A DNA stretch of 64,000 bases. Origin: JASGCL01 sp965262775 (GTDB lineage: Bacteria; Pseudomonadota; Alphaproteobacteria; JASGCL01). The DNA lies in NCBI GenBank assembly GCA_965262775.1, contig CBDHFT010000001.1, positions 434,001 through 498,000 on the forward strand, given 5' to 3'. Positions 41,186 to 49,635 of this stretch are shown here, piece by piece. The translations under genes were made by a program, and so were the position numbers. Below the pieces are notes generated by a model, which saw only the letters and a list, made by a program, of their open reading frames with translations, was not told the origin of the DNA and made no database searches. Every line of letters starts with the position of its first letter. Position 1 is the first letter of the stretch.

Positions 41186-43606
41186 ATGAGCGCCGATAAA
41201 AAATCACCCGATAAAAAATTGCGCGACCCCAGCGGTCATAACCCTGCTCATAATCTTGGGCGCGGCGGGGGCGAAGCGGTGGAGGGCGACCTGGACGCGC
41301 CCAAAAATGCCACCGAACAATTACGGATGGAGGCCATAGCCTATCACAAGCAAAAACCAGCGGGAAAATTGCGGGTGGTGGCGTCGAAACCATTGAACAG
41401 CCAGCGCGATTTGTCCTTGGCCTATTCGCCAGGGGTCGCGGCCGCTTGCGAAGAAATTGTGAAAGATCCCCTGAATGTTTCCGACATGACGGCGCGGGGT
41501 AATTTGGTGGCGGTTATATCGAACGGCACGGCGGTGTTGGGTTTGGGCGATATTGGCCCCCTGGCCAGCAAACCCGTGATGGAGGGGAAGGCGGTGTTGT
41601 TTAAAAAATTTGCCGACCTTGATGTTTTTGATATTGAGATAGAAGAGAAAGACCCCGAAAAATTAATCACAATTATCAAAAGCCTGGAGCCAACATTTGG
41701 CGGTATCAACCTGGAGGATATCAAGGCCCCCGAATGTTTTGTTATTGAACAACGGTTAAAAAAGGAAATGAAAATTCCAGTGTTTCATGACGACCAACAT
41801 GGCACGGCCATTATCGCGGGTGCGGCGATAAAAAATGGTTTGGAAGTAATGAAGAAAGATATAGGGTCGGTAAAAATTGTGGCGTCGGGCGCGGGGGCGG
41901 CGGCGTTATCTTGTTTGCATTTTTTGATAAGCCTGGGCGCGAAGAAAGAAAATATTTGGGTGTGCGATAAAGAAGGTTTGGTTTGGGGCGGGCGCAACAA
42001 AGGGATGGATGAATTCAAACAACAATTTGCCCGCGGCGATGTGAAGGAAGATAGAAACCTGGCATCGGTTATCAAGGACGCCGATATTTTCTTGGGGTTG
42101 TCTTCGGGCAAGGTGGTAACGGGCGAGATGGTGAAGTTGATGGCGAAAAACCCGATGATATTGGCGTTGGCCAATCCCGAACCCGAAATTCGCCCCGAAG
42201 AAATAGAAAAAGTTCGCCAAGACGCCATTATCTGCACGGGGCGGTCGGATTATCCCAACCAGGTTAATAATGTTTTATGTTTTCCATTTTTGTTTCGCGG
42301 CGCGTTGGATGTGGGGGCGACCGAGATTAACGAACCCATGAAGCAAGCCGCATCGATGGCCATTGCCGAATTGGCCAAGCAAGCGGTCGAAGAAAAAACA
42401 TTGCGCGCCTATGGCTTGACCGAATTATCTTTCGGTAAAAATTATATCATTCCCAAACCGTTGGATGAGAGGTTGATTGTTGCGGTTTCTTCGGCAGTGG
42501 CGGAGGCGGCCATGAAAACGGGCGTTGCCACCCGCCCCATCGTCGATATAAAACAATATCGCGAACAATTGGCGGGCATGACCACCCGCACCCACCAAAT
42601 TATGCGCCCCATTAATGTTGCCGCACGCCAGTCGGACAAGCGGATAGTTTACGCCGAGGGGGAAAACCCACGGATATTATCGGCCCTGCCCATTATTATT
42701 CAAGAAAATTTTGCGCGCCCGATATTGGTGGGCCGCCCCAAGGTGATAGAGGACCGAATCAAAAAATTAAATTTGAATTTAACCTTGGGCAAAGACGTAG
42801 AGATTTGCGACCCCGAGCAAGACGATAGGTTTCATGCCTATTGGACGGAATATCATCAGCATTTGGGGCGGTCGGGCGTGTCGCCCGAATATGCCAAAAC
42901 GATGGTGCGGACGTCGAACACCGTTATCGGGTCGTTGATGGTTAAGCGCGGCGAGGCCGATGGTTTGATATGCGGCACCATTGGGGTTTTTCATCGCCAT
43001 TTAAAACATGTTCGCAATATTTTGGGGGTGAATGAAAAATACAAAGACATGCACAGTCTTTACATGTTGGTGCTGGAAACATTTGGTCAACCAACCCTGC
43101 CGCTGTTTTTTACCGACACCCATGTTTCGCACAACCCATGCGAAGAAGAATTGGAAGAAATGACATTGATGGCGACCGATGTGATGAAATTGTTTGGCAT
43201 AACGCCAAAGGTTGCCTTGCTTTCCCATTCTAACTTTGGTTCGTCTGAATCGGATTCGGCGAAAAAAATGCGCCGTGCGGTGGCGCGTTTGAAAAAATCT
43301 TGCCAGTTTGAGGTCGAGGGCGAAATGCACCCCGACACCGCGCTTGATGAAACCATTCGCGCCAATTTTTTGATGGATAATCGATTAAAGGGTGCGGCGA
43401 ATTTGATGGTTTTCCCCAACCTGGATGCTGCCAATATTTGTTATAACATGGTGAAGATGGTGGCCGCCGAAGGGATTTCGACGGGACCAATTTTGATGGG
43501 TTGTAACCATGTGGCGCATATCATGACGCCCGCCGCCACCACCCGCGGCATCATCAACATGACGGCCTTCACCGCCGCCGAAGCGGCCTCCAAGGGCAAG
43601 GCTTAG
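41186..43606 (+). CDS. maeB: NADP-dependent malic enzyme with phosphotransacetylase-like domain
   Basis: Decarboxylates malate to pyruvate with reduction of NADP. 806 residues. The malic enzyme half has LAYSPGVAAACEEI, NGTAVLGLGDIG, FHDDQHGTAI and the Rossmann region IVASGAGAAALSC. The C-terminal half from about residue 480 is a phosphate-acetyltransferase-like regulatory domain (VYAEGENPRILSA, MFGITP-like stretches, PNLDAANI). This architecture is that of MaeB. The first 40 residues are a Lys/Gly-rich leader not typical of the family. Confidence 0.94.
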   Translation: MSADKKSPDKKLRDPSGHNPAHNLGRGGGEAVEGDLDAPKNATEQLRMEAIAYHKQKPAGKLRVVASKPLNSQRDLSLAYSPGVAAACEEIVKDPLNVSDMTARGNLVAVISNGTAVLGLGDIGPLASKPVMEGKAVLFKKFADLDVFDIEIEEKDPEKLITIIKSLEPTFGGINLEDIKAPECFVIEQRLKKEMKIPVFHDDQHGTAIIAGAAIKNGLEVMKKDIGSVKIVASGAGAAALSCLHFLISLGAKKENIWVCDKEGLVWGGRNKGMDEFKQQFARGDVKEDRNLASVIKDADIFLGLSSGKVVTGEMVKLMAKNPMILALANPEPEIRPEEIEKVRQDAIICTGRSDYPNQVNNVLCFPFLFRGALDVGATEINEPMKQAASMAIAELAKQAVEEKTLRAYGLTELSFGKNYIIPKPLDERLIVAVSSAVAEAAMKTGVATRPIVDIKQYREQLAGMTTRTHQIMRPINVAARQSDKRIVYAEGENPRILSALPIIIQENFARPILVGRPKVIEDRIKKLNLNLTLGKDVEICDPEQDDRFHAYWTEYHQHLGRSGVSPEYAKTMVRTSNTVIGSLMVKRGEADGLICGTIGVFHRHLKHVRNILGVNEKYKDMHSLYMLVLETFGQPTLPLFFTDTHVSHNPCEEELEEMTLMATDVMKLFGITPKVALLSHSNFGSSESDSAKKMRRAVARLKKSCQFEVEGEMHPDTALDETIRANFLMDNRLKGAANLMVFPNLDAANICYNMVKMVAAEGISTGPILMGCNHVAHIMTPAATTRGIINMTAFTAAEAASKGKA

Positions 43607-43685
43607 AATCAAGTAAAAGATTTTGATTTCTCTGGTTGTAATAGATGGTAATTTATATTATTATGATGCAAAGGAATACAGCAAA

Positions 43686-43874
43686 ATGACTAAAAGAAAT
43701 AAATTAAAAGCAAAATCATTTTTTATAGATTTGGTAAAATCTGTGGCATTTGCTTTGGCTATTTTAATAATAGTGGGGCTGATTAAAGAACCAATATTTG
43801 ATGTCATTAAGATGGCTCTTGGTTCGGGCTTTCTTTATTCGATTGTTAAGCTCGCCATTTCTAGTTTAGTATAA
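43686..43874 (+). CDS. Small membrane protein, accessory (hypothetical)
   Basis: 62 residues from ATG 43686 (MTKRNKLKAKSFFIDLVKS), with AAAGGA upstream. One or two hydrophobic helices (VAFALAILIIVGLI and LYSIVKLAISSLV). AT-rich compared with maeB. It is followed 16 bases later by a second membrane protein gene, so the two form a pair. Family not recognised. Confidence 0.55.
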   Translation: MTKRNKLKAKSFFIDLVKSVAFALAILIIVGLIKEPIFDVIKMALGSGFLYSIVKLAISSLV

Positions 43875-43890
43875 ACTTTTCTATTTTGTT

Positions 43891-44229
43891 ATGGACGGGA
43901 TAAAAGCCTTTTTTGACATCTTTGAGAAGGAGGCGTTAGTTCCTTTGTCACTTTTTGTTCTTTCTACCTTGTCTGGTTTTATAAAAGATAAAAGAAGCAA
44001 GAAATGGTTTAATAAAACAGTAGCAGTTGATAGCTTTGTATCATATTCCTATATATATGGCGCGGTGGTGATTGTTGTATATTTTGCTACGCATATTATA
44101 TTGCCTATAGTATCAACCAGTATTTTTCTTATCATTTGGACATTGTTTGAATTTCTTGATAAAGAAAAAACAAAGCATCATTTTTATAGAAAAATTCATA
44201 ATCTTTATAAAAAAAGAAACAGGCGATAG
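43891..44229 (+). CDS. Small membrane protein, accessory partner (hypothetical)
   Basis: 112 residues with predicted helices near 15-30, 55-75 and 78-95 (YIYGAVVIVVYFATHIIL, STSIFLIIWTLF) and a very basic C-terminus (YKKRNRR). AT-rich and near the previous small gene. The palindromic repeat at 44256 starts 27 bases after its stop. Function unknown. Paired small membrane proteins in such settings can be toxins or phage-defence effectors, but nothing in the sequence proves that. Confidence 0.6.
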   Translation: MDGIKAFFDIFEKEALVPLSLFVLSTLSGFIKDKRSKKWFNKTVAVDSFVSYSYIYGAVVIVVYFATHIILPIVSTSIFLIIWTLFEFLDKEKTKHHFYRKIHNLYKKRNRR

Positions 44230-44255
44230 AGGGAAAAATCCTTTAGTCAAGAATC

Positions 44256-44295
44256 TGAAAAGTTGCGGTGCGCAAGCACCTAGGGCTTGCCCTAG
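44256..44295. repeat. Composite palindromic repeat at the yggS 3' end
   Basis: CTGAAAAGTTGC, then a GGTGC-GCAA-GCACC hairpin (44267-44280), then CTAGGGC-TT-GCCCTAG (44280-44295), touching the yggS stop codon. The first part matches 59421-59440, and the CTAGG hairpin matches the family at 23273, 26704, 49145, 59359 and 60847. Confidence 0.75.
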
Positions 44296-44958
44296 CTAGC
44301 GTGTGCCAAAAACGCCCGTGCCGATGCGCACCATGGTGGCGCCAAGTTCGATGGCTTGGGGGTAATCGTGGGTCATGCCCATCGATGCTTGGGGCAATTG
44401 ATATTTTTCTGTCAATTGTTTTAACAAAACGAAAAAGGGGCTGGGCGGTAAGTCGAGCGGTAAAATCGCCATCAAGCCAACAATGGGCAGCGCAAGTTGG
44501 TCGCGGCAATAATAAAAAAAATTTTCAAGGTCTTCGGGCATGACGCCGCTTTTTTGTGGTTCCTTGCCCACGTTAACTTCGATAAGCAATTGGGGAAAGG
44601 GTTTGGCTTCTTGCCAATTTTCTTTTTCCTTGGCAAGGGCTTCGGCAACCGATGGTCGGTCGACACTGTGGATGACATCAAAAAACCTGACAATTTTTTT
44701 GACCTTGTTGCTTTGCAGATGACCGATAAAATGCAAAGTTATTTTTTGGCGCAAATCGGCGTCGGTAAATTTATCCATCGCTTCTTGCAATTTGTTTTCA
44801 CCAAAATGCACCAAGCCCTGTTGATGGGCGATGCGTACTTTATCCAACCCATGGTTTTTGCTGACCGCGATGAAGGTTATATCCTGCGCGGTGCGCCCCG
44901 ACGCTGTTGCGGCCTGGGCTATGTTTTTTTTTATTTGGGCTATGTTTTCTTCTATCAC
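44296..44958 (-). CDS. yggS: PLP homeostasis protein YggS (PLPBP)
   Basis: Pyridoxal-phosphate-binding regulator of vitamin B6 balance. 220 residues, GTG start. The PLP lysine is in FIAVSKNHG near residue 34, then HFGENKLQEA, HFIGHLQSNKVK, IHSVDRPSVAEAL, and the phosphate-binding C-terminus GMTHDYPQAIELG and VRIGTGVFG. The stop abuts a palindromic repeat. Confidence 0.92.
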   Translation of the reverse strand: MIEENIAQIKKNIAQAATASGRTAQDITFIAVSKNHGLDKVRIAHQQGLVHFGENKLQEAMDKFTDADLRQKITLHFIGHLQSNKVKKIVRFFDVIHSVDRPSVAEALAKEKENWQEAKPFPQLLIEVNVGKEPQKSGVMPEDLENFFYYCRDQLALPIVGLMAILPLDLPPSPFFVLLKQLTEKYQLPQASMGMTHDYPQAIELGATMVRIGTGVFGTR

Positions 44959-45180
44959 GTTTTCTATGGCTTAAAAAAAATCTGACGCCTGGGGGTGGTT
45001 GTGGTAATGGATGGTGCGCGACCAGCCCTAATATTTTTTCTATGAATTCTATCTTAATATCATCGCGATATGAAGGCAAGATGATGAAGGCAGCATGAAG
45101 CCCCAAGCTACGTCATTTGCAATCAGGGTTTTGGCAATTATTTTTTGGCGCGCGCCACGAATGGCGCGATGATTTTTTTT

Positions 45181-45666
45181 CTAGAATGGAATATCGTCAT
45201 CCATATCGGGTTTGCCCTTGGCGCCGCCGCTGTCCATGCCGCCGCCCATGCCACCACCTGATGATCCGCCGCCGCCGCCGCTGTCGCGGCCACCCTCGGC
45301 CATGCCGCCCGCACTGCCACGGCCGTCAAGCAAATGTAATTGCCCGTTGAATGCACTTACCACAACCTCGGTAATGAATTTATCTTGCCCCGATGTGGCG
45401 TCTTGCCATTTGCGGTGGCGCAATTGGCCTTCTATCATGACGCGGCTACCTTTGTTTAAAAATCGTTCGGCGATGTTGGCGGCCTTGCCAAATATAACAA
45501 TATTGTGCCATTCGGTGCGTTCTTGCACATTGCCTTCTTGGTCTTTCCATCGGTCGGACGTGGCGATACGGAAACTGGCAACTTTTTCACCCTTTTGCGT
45601 GTTGCGGATAACGGGGTCGGCACCCAAATTACCCAATAAAAATACTTTATTTAATGCGGTCGTCAT
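45181..45666 (-). CDS. ssb: Single-stranded DNA-binding protein
   Basis: Essential replication and repair protein. 161 residues: an OB-fold (NKVFLLGNLGADPVIR, ATSDRWKDQEGNVQERTEWHN), a Gly/Ser-rich linker (GGGMGGGMDSGG), and the acidic tip DMDDDIPF that binds partner proteins. Length is normal. Confidence 0.96.
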   Translation of the reverse strand: MTTALNKVFLLGNLGADPVIRNTQKGEKVASFRIATSDRWKDQEGNVQERTEWHNIVIFGKAANIAERFLNKGSRVMIEGQLRHRKWQDATSGQDKFITEVVVSAFNGQLHLLDGRGSAGGMAEGGRDSGGGGGSSGGGMGGGMDSGGAKGKPDMDDDIPF

Positions 45667-45809
45667 TGCTATTTCTCCTATAATAATAATTTTATATAAA
45701 ATCAGTAAATATAACCAATAGGCTTATTCTGTCTTAAACCATTGTTATAAAATAGCAAGCAATAAAGTATAGAATTTTTGATAAATACAAAACCCGTGTA
45801 AGGGACGGC

Positions 45810-46052
45810 TTAGCGCGGGGTGTGAACAAAACCTGGCTTTTCGCGAAATACAATCCGCCCCTTGGTCAAGTCATAGGGGGTCATTTCCACCGTAACCTTA
45901 TCCCCCACCAAAATACGAATACGGTGTTTGCGCATTTTGCCCGCGGTGTGGCCAATGATTAAATGGCCATTTTCCAAGGTAACGCGAAACATCGCGTTGG
46001 GTAATTTTTCGGTTACCGTGCCTTTAAATTCTATCAATTCTTCTTTGGACAT
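45810..46052 (-). CDS. infA: Translation initiation factor IF-1
   Basis: S1-like OB-fold factor that occupies the ribosomal A site during initiation. 80 residues. The family sequence runs through FKGTVTEKLPNAMFRV, GHTAGKMRKHRIRILVGD and DLTKGRIVFR. The C-terminus is about 8 residues longer than in E. coli (EKPGFVHTPR). Confidence 0.96.
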   Translation of the reverse strand: MSKEELIEFKGTVTEKLPNAMFRVTLENGHLIIGHTAGKMRKHRIRILVGDKVTVEMTPYDLTKGRIVFREKPGFVHTPR

Positions 46053-46131
46053 AATTTTTTTTCCTTCATTCTTCTATAACAAGTAAACAGCGGGCTTGAC
46101 AAGCGAAAGATTCTATCTTCTATCTATTTTT

Positions 46132-47241
46132 ATGAGTTTTCATTGCGGTATAGTCGGGTTGCCCAACGTGGGCAAATCCACCCTTTTTAATGCCCTTACC
46201 CAAACCCAATCGGCGGAGGCTGCCAATTACCCATTCTGCACCATCGAACCCAATGTTGGGCGGGTGGCGGTGCCCGATGACAGGCTGACCGCCCTGGCGC
46301 AACTTTACCCATCGCAAAAAATCATCCCCGCCCAGATGGAATTTGTCGATATTGCGGGGTTGGTGAAGGGTGCTTCGAAAGGCGAAGGGCTTGGCAATCA
46401 ATTTTTGGGTCATATTCGCGCGGTCGATGCCATAGCCCAGGTGGTGCGGTGCTTCACCGATGGTAACATAACCCATGTCGCGGGTAAGATAGATCCCCTC
46501 AGCGATTTTGAAACCATTCGCATCGAATTGCTTTTGTCGGATTTGGAAGCCTTGCTCAAGCGCAAAGACAACATGGAAAAAAAAGCCAGGGCGCAGGATA
46601 AGGATACCCTGGCGCAAATGCCTTTGCTGCATAAATTGTTGGCCCTGGCCGAGGCGGGGGATGATATGTTGAAGGGGGTCAAGGCCATGAATCTTTCCCC
46701 CGAACAGATGGCGGTGTTGCAAACCTGGCAATTGCTGTCGTTAAAACCCACCATGTTGATATGCAACGTGGCGGAGGATGAAGTGACGCAAGGCAACGCA
46801 TTAAGCAAGCAAGTGCAAGATTACGGCAAGCAACATAACATACCCGTTGCTATCATATCGGCCAAAATTGAATCGGAAATTGCCATGTTGCCCACCGCCG
46901 ACCGTATAGAATTTTTGCAAACCCTGGGTTTAGAAGAAACAGGCCTTAGCCAAATTATCCGCCTTGGTTATCAATTGTTGGACCGCTTGTCTTTCTTCAC
47001 CGTTGGGCCAAAGGAAGCCCGCGGGTGGAGCATTCAAAAAGGTTCCACGGCGCAAGAAGCGGCGGGGACCATCCATACCGATTTTGCCCGTGGTTTCATT
47101 GCCGCCGAAACCATCAATTATCGTGACTTGCTTGATTTGGGGTCCGAAGCCCTAGCCAAGGAACAAGGAAAAATAAGGTTGGAAGGAAAAAATTATTTGG
47201 TTCAAGATGGTGATGTTTTTCATTTCCGATTTGCGGTATAG
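46132..47241 (+). CDS. ychF: Redox-regulated ATPase YchF
   Basis: Obg-type P-loop ATPase (universally conserved, ribosome-associated). 369 residues from ATG 46132 (MSFHCGIVGLPNVGKST). P-loop GLPNVGKST, switch FVDIAGLVKGASKGEGLG, a central coiled coil, and a C-terminal TGS domain (RGWSIQKGSTAQEAAG ... YLVQDGDVFHFRF). The NvaE motif (nucleotide specificity) reads CNVAEDE. A longer frame from 46096 adds non-conserved residues. Confidence 0.95.
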   Translation: MSFHCGIVGLPNVGKSTLFNALTQTQSAEAANYPFCTIEPNVGRVAVPDDRLTALAQLYPSQKIIPAQMEFVDIAGLVKGASKGEGLGNQFLGHIRAVDAIAQVVRCFTDGNITHVAGKIDPLSDFETIRIELLLSDLEALLKRKDNMEKKARAQDKDTLAQMPLLHKLLALAEAGDDMLKGVKAMNLSPEQMAVLQTWQLLSLKPTMLICNVAEDEVTQGNALSKQVQDYGKQHNIPVAIISAKIESEIAMLPTADRIEFLQTLGLEETGLSQIIRLGYQLLDRLSFFTVGPKEARGWSIQKGSTAQEAAGTIHTDFARGFIAAETINYRDLLDLGSEALAKEQGKIRLEGKNYLVQDGDVFHFRFAV

Positions 47242-47286
47242 TAAAGGCCAGCATTCATTATGTTGAGGGAGCGGGGAGAAATAATC

Positions 47287-47988
47287 ATGACGCAGAAATT
47301 AATCATTGCCAATTGGAAAATGAATTTGCCAGTCGGCGGCATAGCGGCGTTTGCAGAAAAAATAACCAAGCCGCGACCCAGCAACCTTATTATTGCGCCG
47401 CCCTACCCATTTTTATCGCACGTTCGTGGCCAGGGTTTTCAAATCGCCGCCCAAGATGTTTCGGCCAACGATAACAAAAATGGCAAGGGGGCATTCACGG
47501 GGGAAGTTGCCGCCGACATGTTGATGCAAGTTGGCGTTCAACATTGCATAGTGGGTCATTCGGAACGGCGACAATATTATCATGAAGACCATGAATTGTT
47601 GGCAAAAAAAATAATTCAATTGCTTAATCATCACATTATTCCTATTTTTTGTGTGGGCGAACAACGCGCCGATTATGAAGACAAAAAAACCAACGAAGTT
47701 TTATCGGCGCAATTAAGCGCGCTAAGCAATTTTAAAGGAAAAGAAATTATCATTGCTTATGAACCCGTGTGGGCAATTGGCACGGGGGCGGTGGCGACCA
47801 CCGACCATATGATTCGGGTGCACCAATATTTAAAAGGGCGATTGGGGGGCGAGGTGAAGGTTTTGTATGGCGGGTCGGTTAATGCCAGCAACGCAGCGGC
47901 AATTTTGTCGTTGAAAGAAGTTGATGGATTATTAATCGGCGCCGCCAGTTTAAAGGCCGAGGAGATGATGGCTATTTTAGGAGGCTAG
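47287..47988 (+). CDS. tpiA: Triosephosphate isomerase
   Basis: Glycolytic interconversion of DHAP and G3P. 233 residues from ATG 47287, which has GGGGAGA 8 bases upstream. Catalytic residues visible: IANWKMN (Lys), IVGHSERRQYY (His), the general base in YEPVWAIGTG (Glu), and the phosphate loop VLYGGSVN. The chain is somewhat shorter than average. A palindromic hairpin (TGCCTTTTTTATAAAAAATAGGCA region, 47994-48017) follows and probably ends the transcript. Confidence 0.95.
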   Translation: MTQKLIIANWKMNLPVGGIAAFAEKITKPRPSNLIIAPPYPFLSHVRGQGFQIAAQDVSANDNKNGKGAFTGEVAADMLMQVGVQHCIVGHSERRQYYHEDHELLAKKIIQLLNHHIIPIFCVGEQRADYEDKKTNEVLSAQLSALSNFKGKEIIIAYEPVWAIGTGAVATTDHMIRVHQYLKGRLGGEVKVLYGGSVNASNAAAILSLKEVDGLLIGAASLKAEEMMAILGG

Positions 47989-48020
47989 GCTTGTGCCTTT
48001 TTTATAAAAAATAGGCATGG
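47989..48020 (+). terminator. Probable terminator after tpiA
   Basis: AGGC-TTGT-GCCT followed by seven T (47991-48006), nested in a larger inverted repeat with arms GTGCCTTTTTT and AAAAAATAGGCAT. It separates tpiA from the small RNA promoter at 48072. Confidence 0.55.
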
Positions 48021-48071
48021 CAATTTTAGAGTCTATTTTAGAGATTTAAATAAAAGAATCGAATAAAAGAA

Positions 48072-48100
48072 TTGACAAATAAGTAAGAATTGGATAGGGT
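48072..48100 (+). promoter_or_regulatory. Promoter of the small RNA upstream of the Abi gene
   Basis: A perfect -35 TTGACA (48072-48077), a 17-base spacer, and -10 TAGGGT (48095-48100). The predicted start is near 48107, just before the structured RNA. Confidence 0.7.
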
Positions 48101-48106
48101 TAAGAG

Positions 48107-48161
48107 GATATACCCATCCCTGCGGTTTAGAGCAATCTAAACGAGGGGTGGGGTTTTTTTT
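48107..48161 (+). ncRNA. Small structured RNA, putative partner of the Abi_2 protein
   Basis: About 55 bases between a good promoter and a run of eight T (48154-48161). It folds into one long hairpin: outer stem CCCATCCCT (48113-48121) with AGGGGTGGG (48144-48152), 9 pairs including one G-U; small asymmetric loop; inner stem GTTTAGA (48125-48131) with TCTAAAC (48136-48142), 7 pairs, capped by a GCAA (GNRA) tetraloop. The outer stem plus T-run also works as an intrinsic terminator. The Abi_2 gene begins 21 bases after the T-run. Own promoter, tight fold and position suggest an RNA antitoxin or guide-like partner. A plain terminator is the alternative. Confidence 0.6.
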
Positions 48162-48182
48162 ACATGGCGGCTGTATTTTATC

Positions 48183-49097
48183 ATGGGACAAGGTTATAAC
48201 AACTCTTTAAAACTAGATTACACCAAACCTTTTTTATCAGTTGATGAACAGCTCGCGCTTATAAAATCAAGAGGGCTTGCGGTAGGCGATGATAATGATG
48301 CGAAGCATTATCTTAAAACTATAGGTTATTATCGTTTAAGCGGTTATTGGCATCCTTTCCGTAAAGAAGCTAGCGAATATTTTATAAATGGCACAAAATT
48401 TTCTGATGTTGTTGAATTATATGCCTTTGATAAAAAATTAAGGCTGATTGTTTTAGATGCGATTGAAAGAATAGAGGTTGCTGTTAGGGTAGCTATGGCT
48501 TTGTCTTTAGGCAAAGATAATCCTTTTATACATTTAAGTAGTAATATATTTTTTAATGAAAATAATTACAAAGAATGGAGAAAATATTTTGATAAAAAAT
48601 ATGAATCTTCTAAACAACCATGGTTTATTACCGCAAATAAAAAATATAAAGAATTGCCAATTTGGATGGTGATAGAAACCTGGGATTTTGGATTGTTATC
48701 TTATTTCTTTTCGGGTTTAAATTCTAAATATAAAGATATTATAACTAGCAATTATGCTGTGAATCCTACTGTATTAAAAAATTGGTTAGCAAGTATCAAC
48801 GAGATAAGAAATATATGCGCCCATCATCAACGATTATGGAATTTTTCACTAAACAACGTAGTAAAAACACCAAAAAATTTACCTGATATGGATAATATTA
48901 GAAGCAATCAAGCGGTAAAAGTCAAAATATACGCTGTATTAATCATCATACAATTTTTATTAAGAATAATTAACCCAACCACAAAATGGCATGAAAGATT
49001 AAAAGAGCATATGAATCAATTTCCTAATAATCCTAACATTAATATTCAGCGAGCTGGCTTTCCTCAAGATTGGCATAAAGAAAAAATTTGGCAATAA
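48183..49097 (+). CDS. Abi_2 family (AbiD/AbiF-like) HEPN abortive infection protein
   Basis: A 304-residue AT-rich protein of the Abi_2 family, linked to abortive phage infection. The N-terminus has KPFLSVDEQLALIKSRGL and the family mark YYRLSGYWHPFR near residue 60. ELYAFDKKLRLIVLDAIERIE follows, a typical Abi_2 helix. The HEPN RNase motif R-x4-H is Arg209-Asn-Ile-Cys-Ala-His214 in EIRNICAHHQRLWN. No good ribosome site precedes the ATG, and an 11-codon frame (48164-48199) overlaps the start, so translation may be weak or coupled. A promoter, small RNA and T-run lie directly upstream. A palindromic repeat lies 48 bases after the stop. Confidence 0.88.
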   Translation: MGQGYNNSLKLDYTKPFLSVDEQLALIKSRGLAVGDDNDAKHYLKTIGYYRLSGYWHPFRKEASEYFINGTKFSDVVELYAFDKKLRLIVLDAIERIEVAVRVAMALSLGKDNPFIHLSSNIFFNENNYKEWRKYFDKKYESSKQPWFITANKKYKELPIWMVIETWDFGLLSYFFSGLNSKYKDIITSNYAVNPTVLKNWLASINEIRNICAHHQRLWNFSLNNVVKTPKNLPDMDNIRSNQAVKVKIYAVLIIIQFLLRIINPTTKWHERLKEHMNQFPNNPNINIQRAGFPQDWHKEKIWQ

Positions 49098-49139
49098 ATA
49101 AGCAAATTAATTTTTTATCGCTATTGAGATGTAAGTTAG

Positions 49140-49604
49140 TTAGGTTCTAGGTCTTAGACCTAGAAAAAAATCCTTCATCAATTGTTCGCAATCGTGGCGT
49201 AAAATGCCATCAATGATGTCGGGCCTGTGGTGGCAATGGGGATTGGCAAAAACCCGCGCGCCCGATAATACCCCGCCCGATTTTTCGTCATAACCGCCGA
49301 ACACCAATGTTTTTATCCGCACGGCCGATATCGCCGCCGCGCATAGGGCGCAAGGTTCAAGTGTCACCAACAATGTATGGTCCGATAAAAACTTCTCACC
49401 ACATTGCTTGATTGCTTTATCAATAACCAACATTTCGGCATGGGCCAGGGCATTGCTTGTTTCCTCAACACGGTTATGGTCCACCGCCACCACCGCGCCA
49501 TTTTTATCAATCACCATGGCGGCCACGGGCACCTCGCCCCGCTCCGCCGCGGATTGCGCGTGGGGCAACAATTGGCGCATCAAATCGATGTAATCAATAA
49601 CCAT
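49140..49604 (-). CDS. tadA: tRNA-specific adenosine deaminase TadA
   Basis: Zinc deaminase converting A34 to inosine in tRNA-Arg(ACG). 154 residues. Zinc and catalytic motifs: HAEMLVIDKA (His, Glu) near residue 53, and LEPCALCAAAI near residue 85. GGYDEKSGGV follows as in TadA. The last residues (FLGLRPRT) are encoded by the palindrome at 49145-49165, so the repeat supplies the C-terminus and the stop. Confidence 0.9.
   Translation of the reverse strand: MVIDYIDLMRQLLPHAQSAAERGEVPVAAMVIDKNGAVVAVDHNRVEETSNALAHAEMLVIDKAIKQCGEKFLSDHTLLVTLEPCALCAAAISAVRIKTLVFGGYDEKSGGVLSGARVFANPHCHHRPDIIDGILRHDCEQLMKDFFLGLRPRT
49145..49165. repeat. CTAGG-type palindromic hairpin at the tadA 3' end
   Basis: A perfect 9-base stem, TTCTAGGTC (49145-49153) with GACCTAGAA (49157-49165), and a TTA loop. 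It keeps the CTAGG/CCTAG core of the hairpins at 23273 and 60847, with different but still complementary inner bases. Confidence 0.8.
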
Positions 49605-49635
49605 GGTGTGATGGCGTTACTGTTTTTTTTTATGG

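Noticed and set aside
44840..45106. 88-codon minus-strand frame upstream of yggS
   Set aside because: Its second half is antisense-frame overlap with yggS. The first part (GLHAAFIILPSYRDD) has no recognisable family or start signal. Left out as unsupported.
45117..45360. Arg/Pro-rich plus-strand frames at the ssb end
   Set aside because: They are antisense to the Gly/Ser-rich linker of ssb and owe their openness to its composition.
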